Assembly (NCBI GenBank): GCA_020634875.1 | Contig: JACKAX010000016.1 | Coordinates: 1 to 64,000 of the forward strand | Direction of reading: 5' to 3' | Length of the DNA: 64,000 nt | Source: Anaerolineales bacterium | GTDB lineage: Bacteria > Chloroflexota > Anaerolineae > Anaerolineales > JABWBV01 | In this document: piece by piece, positions 60,194 through 64,000 of the stretch | Position numbering within the stretch: position 1 is the stretch's first letter | Layout: each line of letters starts with the position of its first letter | Program-made: the position numbers and the translations under genes | The notes under the pieces: generated by a model | Told to the model about the DNA's origin: nothing | What the model saw: only the letters and a program-made list of their open reading frames with translations | Databases searched by the model: none

Positions 60194-61024
60194 TTACAAT
60201 GCAGGTGGCCCTTGTTGAATACGTTGCATCACTTTCTCCTCCGATTCCCCCCACAGCCCCTCCACCCACCAGGTCGCCCCCGTATCTGCCCACGTTTCCA
60301 TCACATCTTTTTGTTGTACTCTATCCATCTCGCTTGTTTTGCCGCTCACCACAATATCAAAAGGCGTGGTCAAGGTGCGGTTTTCTTCCACAAAGGCTTT
60401 GATTTGGCGGACATCCTCGGGCGTGAGGTCGGCGGATTTTCCGTCCGTGCCATGTTTTTCGGCGAAGATGCCATCGCATTTCAGCACCCGTTGCATGGAT
60501 TTCTTCCGCGGCCAGATACCAGGAACCCAAAGCGGGATGCGCGGCTGTTGGATGGGTTTCGGCGGGTAGTGCATCACATCCATTTGCGTTAATTTCAGGT
60601 GGAAGTGTTTCCCGTTGTAGTCAAACTGTTTGCGCTGGTAGAGCAAGGTCAGGATGTCAATCGTCTCATCTAGCATCTCCGCGCGAGTTTTCGTCTCCTT
60701 CACCTCATCGGGAAACGCGTGCCATCCCATCCACACCGCCCCCGCGCCCAACCCCAAGATCAGCCGCCCATCGGACAACCGATCCAACGCGACCGACTCG
60801 CTGGCAATTTTCCACGGACGGCGAAGGGGCACGGGAATGATCATCGTGCCCAGACGAATCCGGGTAGTGGTCATCGCCGCTGCGGTCAGTGCGATCATTG
60901 GGTCTTCGCACCAGATCGCATCACCGAGGAAGAGGCCGTCCCAACCGGCTTCTTCGGCTTGTTGGGCGAGGCGGGCGACGACACGGGTTTCGTTGTAGGG
61001 GAGGGCGAGACCAAATTTAAGCAT
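60194..61024 (-). CDS. LLM-class flavin-dependent oxidoreductase
   Basis: A 276-residue luciferase-like monooxygenase or F420-dependent reductase: LALPYNETRVVARLAQQAEE, GWDGLFLGDAIWCEDPMIAL, IRLGTMIIPVPLRRPWKIAS and DGRLILGLGAGA are the first strands of the TIM-barrel; RIPLWVPG follows. FMN or F420 is the likely cofactor; substrate unknown. No clear ribosome site. Confidence 0.85.
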   Translation of the reverse strand: MLKFGLALPYNETRVVARLAQQAEEAGWDGLFLGDAIWCEDPMIALTAAAMTTTRIRLGTMIIPVPLRRPWKIASESVALDRLSDGRLILGLGAGAVWMGWHAFPDEVKETKTRAEMLDETIDILTLLYQRKQFDYNGKHFHLKLTQMDVMHYPPKPIQQPRIPLWVPGIWPRKKSMQRVLKCDGIFAEKHGTDGKSADLTPEDVRQIKAFVEENRTLTTPFDIVVSGKTSEMDRVQQKDVMETWADTGATWWVEGLWGESEEKVMQRIQQGPPAL

Positions 61025-61102
61025 CTAAATCATCTCACTGGTAAAGTGTTAAGATAAGCCAAGTATTGCCGCGTCTTATTACCGACTTTGAATCTTCGCA
61101 TA

Positions 61103-62419
61103 TTATCGGTTCACAAATGGCAAATATACTGTATCAGGCCACCACATTCGTCCAAAGATATGCCGATTCGTCATGGAGGAGTCCCCTTCATAGACAATGA
61201 GGTAACCGGGAATATCCACCGCTATGGCTGGGCTTTCGTTTTCCCAGAATGCAAAATTCGCAATATCGAACAAATAACTGTTGACGGCAGTCCCCCATCG
61301 AAAGCCCTCAATGGCATAGCCTGCACCTCCACCAATCGCCCGTTGCCACACGGCTAACCACGCATGACTTGAGCCGTTAGCCGCAATGTCGGGAACCGTA
61401 TCATCCTCTGTCCACGATGAAATCGGAAATTCACTTCCCACTGGTGTGCCATCCACGAAATATTCTCGACCATAAATGTCGTGATCCGTACTACTATATT
61501 CGTGTTCCCATACCACCATATAGCGATCCTGCTCATTCGTCGCGACAGCCGGGGCATTTTGATCCTTGGTCGCCTCAGAGATATGGATCAAGCCAGGTGG
61601 GTTGACCGGCGTTCCAGCCCAATTCACGCGTAACCCATAAATATCGTTGCCAGTCGTCGCCTGGGTATACACTACGACAAAAACGATGAAATACTCGTCC
61701 ATAGCAACGTTGTAAGTCAAATCTACTTGATGTGGTCCAGCATACGTAGTCAAGATAAGAGGCAGACCTGGACCTTGTACAACTCCGTCAGCCGAGACGC
61801 GATAACCAGCAATATCACTAGGCGCCCCAGGGGGAAAACTGACTGTCGTGTCAAAAGCGTTCCAAACCACCATGTATTCATTGTGAATGATATTCCAGGA
61901 TGCGCGAGGGGTCCAGAAGCTTCTATTCGTCCAGGAGATAATCTGGAAATCAGCATTTGTACCAGGGGCATTCCAGGGGATGATCCGCCCCCAAATCTCA
62001 TAGACATTTGCACTGGCTTCCTGCATCCAGACTATCAGATATTCGTCATTCATCGCATTGTAGGCCACTGTAGGTTGAAAACGGTCATTCGCCCCCGAGG
62101 TGACACTAAACCAACTTAGTAGCTGCCCTGTACGAGACACACGCCGGGCATAAATATCTCTGTTGCCCCCGGACCAAGTGTTATGCCAAACCACCAAATA
62201 CTCCCCATGCATGTAATTGTAGGCTACCGCAGGCTGATAACGCTCTGAATTTCCATCCGGCGAGAGTTGAACTTCTCCACCGAGGAGGTACATGGACAGA
62301 TCCCGTTCGAGAGATGATTCTCCCGACGGCTCCAACCTGGCACTACCGGGGATAACAATAACCGCCAGCGTCACCGCACCAACGAACAGCGCAATGAATA
62401 TTATTCGCTTGGCAAACAT
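61103..62419 (-). CDS. Secreted repeat protein, propeller-like
   Basis: A 438-residue exported protein with a signal peptide (RIIFIALFVGAVTLAVIVIP) and six or so ~65-residue repeats of the form 'YN.m..EYLVVW......diYgr.v..' (YNYMHGEYLVVWHN; YNAMNDEYLIVWMQE; WNIIHNEYMVVWNAF; YNVAMDEYFIVFVVV; TNEQDRYMVVWEHEY). It ends VYLPFVNR, much like the end of the beta-helix protein at 56060. AAGGAGG precedes the ATG. Function unknown, outside the cell. Confidence 0.8.
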   Translation of the reverse strand: MFAKRIIFIALFVGAVTLAVIVIPGSARLEPSGESSLERDLSMYLLGGEVQLSPDGNSERYQPAVAYNYMHGEYLVVWHNTWSGGNRDIYARRVSRTGQLLSWFSVTSGANDRFQPTVAYNAMNDEYLIVWMQEASANVYEIWGRIIPWNAPGTNADFQIISWTNRSFWTPRASWNIIHNEYMVVWNAFDTTVSFPPGAPSDIAGYRVSADGVVQGPGLPLILTTYAGPHQVDLTYNVAMDEYFIVFVVVYTQATTGNDIYGLRVNWAGTPVNPPGLIHISEATKDQNAPAVATNEQDRYMVVWEHEYSSTDHDIYGREYFVDGTPVGSEFPISSWTEDDTVPDIAANGSSHAWLAVWQRAIGGGAGYAIEGFRWGTAVNSYLFDIANFAFWENESPAIAVDIPGYLIVYEGDSSMTNRHIFGRMWWPDTVYLPFVNR

Positions 62420-62452
62420 TGCGTCCTCCTTAATTTTCTATTGGTAGAACTC

Positions 62453-62486
62453 TTGAGGGTCACAGAACAATTTCTGCGACCCTCAA
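62453..62486. repeat. Hairpin after the second hydrogenase large subunit gene
   Basis: TTGAGGGTCACAGAA pairs with TTCTGCGACCCTCAA with one mismatch. No U-run follows on the minus strand, so termination is uncertain. Confidence 0.5.
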
Positions 62487-62500
62487 AATGATCTAAACAC

Positions 62501-63982
62501 TCAACAATGCTGCCGTACCACCTCCACCTTCTCCCCCTCTGCATTTCGCACCGTCACCTCCAAGGGCATCTGTCCTGGCAGGGAGTGAGTGGCACAGCCA
62601 AAGCACGGGTCATACGCCCGGAAGGCCATCTCTACCATATTTGTCAACCCTTCGGTTACAACCGTGCCATTGTGAATCAGGTTTTGGGCTGCCTTCTTGA
62701 TAGACATGCTGATGGGAGCATAGTTGTTTGTTGTACCGACGATCAGGTTAACACGGGTGAGGATGCCGCGGTCGTCAGTCTGATAATGATGGGTAAGCGT
62801 GCCACGCGGCGCCTCGACAATGCCCACACCCTCCGTTGGTTTCTCGGCAGGGACTTTGCGGATATTCGTGGAAGTAATTTCCTGATCCGTAGCAAGTTCT
62901 ACCCAACGCTCAGCAGCGTACAACAATTCGATGAGCCGCGCCCAATGGATTGCTAGTCGTTGGTGGACAGGTTTCCCACCCAGCGTAGTATAGAATTCCT
63001 CGTATTGTTCCTGCGCGAGGGGTGTTGCCATACTATCAGCGGCATTTAACCGAGAAAGCGGGGTCGCCATGTACACACCTGAATCTTCGCCGTCTACCAA
63101 CCCTTTCCAACCAACCTTCTTCAGGTACGGGAACTTGAGATATGTCCAGGGTTCCACGCGCTCAGCAATCCAGTCGGTGTACTCGTTCGGGGCATATTTT
63201 CCAATGCGTTTTCCACTTGGACTGGTGACACTAACAAGCCCATCGTAAAAATTGACCCTGTTTTGTGCATCCACCAACCCAATGGAGTAAGTACGGTGGG
63301 CATAAATATCTCCAAGGATAAGGTCGAGATAGGTTTTGTTGCCCAACACAAGGTCTTTGAATAGTTTCAAACTGAACTGGGCGAATTCAATCCCCCATCG
63401 CCCCATCCGTTCGATTTCCACGCGTTCATCTTCGTCCAACCCCTTCGTGACCCCTCCCGGCACTGAGGTACAAGGATGCACCTTCCGCCCGCCGAGCATC
63501 TCAACCACCGTGTGCCCGTACTTTCGCGCCTGGATGACCTTCCCCCCGATCTCCAGCCCGACTTTGTGAATCACCCCAAGGATGTTCCGCTCCGCGACCG
63601 GCGCGTCTGGTCCCATGACGAAGTCCGGCCCGCCCAGAGCGTAAAAGTGCGTGGTGTGATCAGTGAAGTAAAACCCCATGTAGAGCAGTTCACGCAGAAG
63701 TTTAGCAGGGCGCGGTGGGTCTACATGATAGACCGCGTCGGCGGCTTTCGCGGCGGCCATGTGATGGGCTTCCGGGCACACGCCACAAATCCGGTTGGTC
63801 AGCACAGGCATCTCTTCCACCGGGCGACCTACGCAAAACCGTTCAAACCCGCGCAATTCCGGGATTTGGAAATAGGTATTGTTCACCTCCCCTTCTTTAT
63901 CTAGAAAAATTTCGATCTTCCCGTGTCCTTCGAGACGGGTGATGGGGTCAATCGTGATACGTTCTTTGGTGATAACGGCCAT
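62501..63982 (-). CDS. NiFe hydrogenase large subunit, group 3 (MvhA-like)
   Basis: A 493-residue large subunit with nickel ligands in RICGVCPEAHH (about 65-75) and DPCFGCATH near the end, followed by a C-terminal extension that would be clipped. LEGHGKIEIFLD is the conserved N-terminal motif. The sequence resembles the non-F420-reducing, heterodisulphide-linked (3c) or sulphhydrogenase type rather than HoxH, and differs strongly from the HoxH at 47780. GGAGG precedes the ATG. The small subunit and electron-transfer genes should lie just beyond the right edge. Confidence 0.88.
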   Translation of the reverse strand: MAVITKERITIDPITRLEGHGKIEIFLDKEGEVNNTYFQIPELRGFERFCVGRPVEEMPVLTNRICGVCPEAHHMAAAKAADAVYHVDPPRPAKLLRELLYMGFYFTDHTTHFYALGGPDFVMGPDAPVAERNILGVIHKVGLEIGGKVIQARKYGHTVVEMLGGRKVHPCTSVPGGVTKGLDEDERVEIERMGRWGIEFAQFSLKLFKDLVLGNKTYLDLILGDIYAHRTYSIGLVDAQNRVNFYDGLVSVTSPSGKRIGKYAPNEYTDWIAERVEPWTYLKFPYLKKVGWKGLVDGEDSGVYMATPLSRLNAADSMATPLAQEQYEEFYTTLGGKPVHQRLAIHWARLIELLYAAERWVELATDQEITSTNIRKVPAEKPTEGVGIVEAPRGTLTHHYQTDDRGILTRVNLIVGTTNNYAPISMSIKKAAQNLIHNGTVVTEGLTNMVEMAFRAYDPCFGCATHSLPGQMPLEVTVRNAEGEKVEVVRQHC

Positions 63983-64000
63983 ATTTGCCTCCAGTAAAGA

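Overview
The window is about 64 kb of a bacterial chromosome, most probably from the Chloroflexota (class Anaerolineae or close). This is inferred from gene content: Pro/Thr-rich lipoprotein tethers, NAD-linked HoxEFUYH plus a second group-3 type NiFe hydrogenase, a winged-helix/nucleotidyltransferase gene beside a B12-binding radical SAM gene, large secreted beta-helix and propeller proteins, and no lipopolysaccharide genes. No rRNA, tRNA, CRISPR array or transposase gene was seen. Almost every gene gap carries a long, often perfect, inverted repeat.

Layout. 0.2-5.9 kb (minus): sugar catabolism (glucokinase, two TIM-barrel isomerase/epimerases, alpha/beta hydrolase, Gfo/Idh/MocA dehydrogenase) with a decayed GH43 xylosidase fragment. 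6.2-10.9 kb (plus): MacAB-like efflux system. 11-14.3 kb: small enzymes and an M14 carboxypeptidase. 14.4-24 kb: exopolysaccharide and envelope cluster (glycosyltransferases, O-antigen ligase-like protein, undecaprenyl-phosphate sugar transferase, PQQ-type sugar dehydrogenase, nucleotidyltransferase, B12 radical SAM). 24.9-28.2 kb: TetR regulator, FMN-binding split-barrel protein and a four-haem membrane cytochrome, linked by a shared operator motif. 28.2-30 kb: ECF-like sigma and anti-sigma pair with an Asn/Gly-rich tail. 30.2-30.9 kb: a lone ABC-2 permease.

31-35.6 kb: a yybP-ykoY-type (Mn2+) riboswitch precedes a P-type cation ATPase and a cation diffusion facilitator fused to a SAM methyltransferase; this looks like a manganese efflux operon. 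35.8-39.6 kb: two related lipoproteins, an HD protein and a SanA/YdcF protein. 39.7-45.4 kb: a hybrid ABC importer operon with an amino-acid-type permease, a lipoprotein that fuses an amino-acid-type binding domain to a PhnD-type binding domain, PhnC, and a giant PhnE. 45.7-47.1 kb: an AT-rich TPR gene, perhaps frameshifted.

47.1-56 kb (minus): hydrogenase region hypA-hypB-hoxE-F-U-Y-H-protease, preceded by a small membrane protein, a cyclic-nucleotide-binding-fold protein without a DNA-binding domain, a second hydrogenase protease and an ICMT-like methyltransferase. 56-62.4 kb: secreted and membrane proteins and a luciferase-like oxidoreductase. 62.5-64 kb: large subunit of a second NiFe hydrogenase whose partners lie beyond the right edge.

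The most unusual items are the dual-binding-protein hybrid transporter, the riboswitch-controlled ATPase/CDF-methyltransferase operon, the matched TetR operators, a 106-bp dispersed palindromic repeat present in two inverted copies, and several genes whose -10 box lies only 6-8 bp before the ATG, suggesting leaderless mRNAs.
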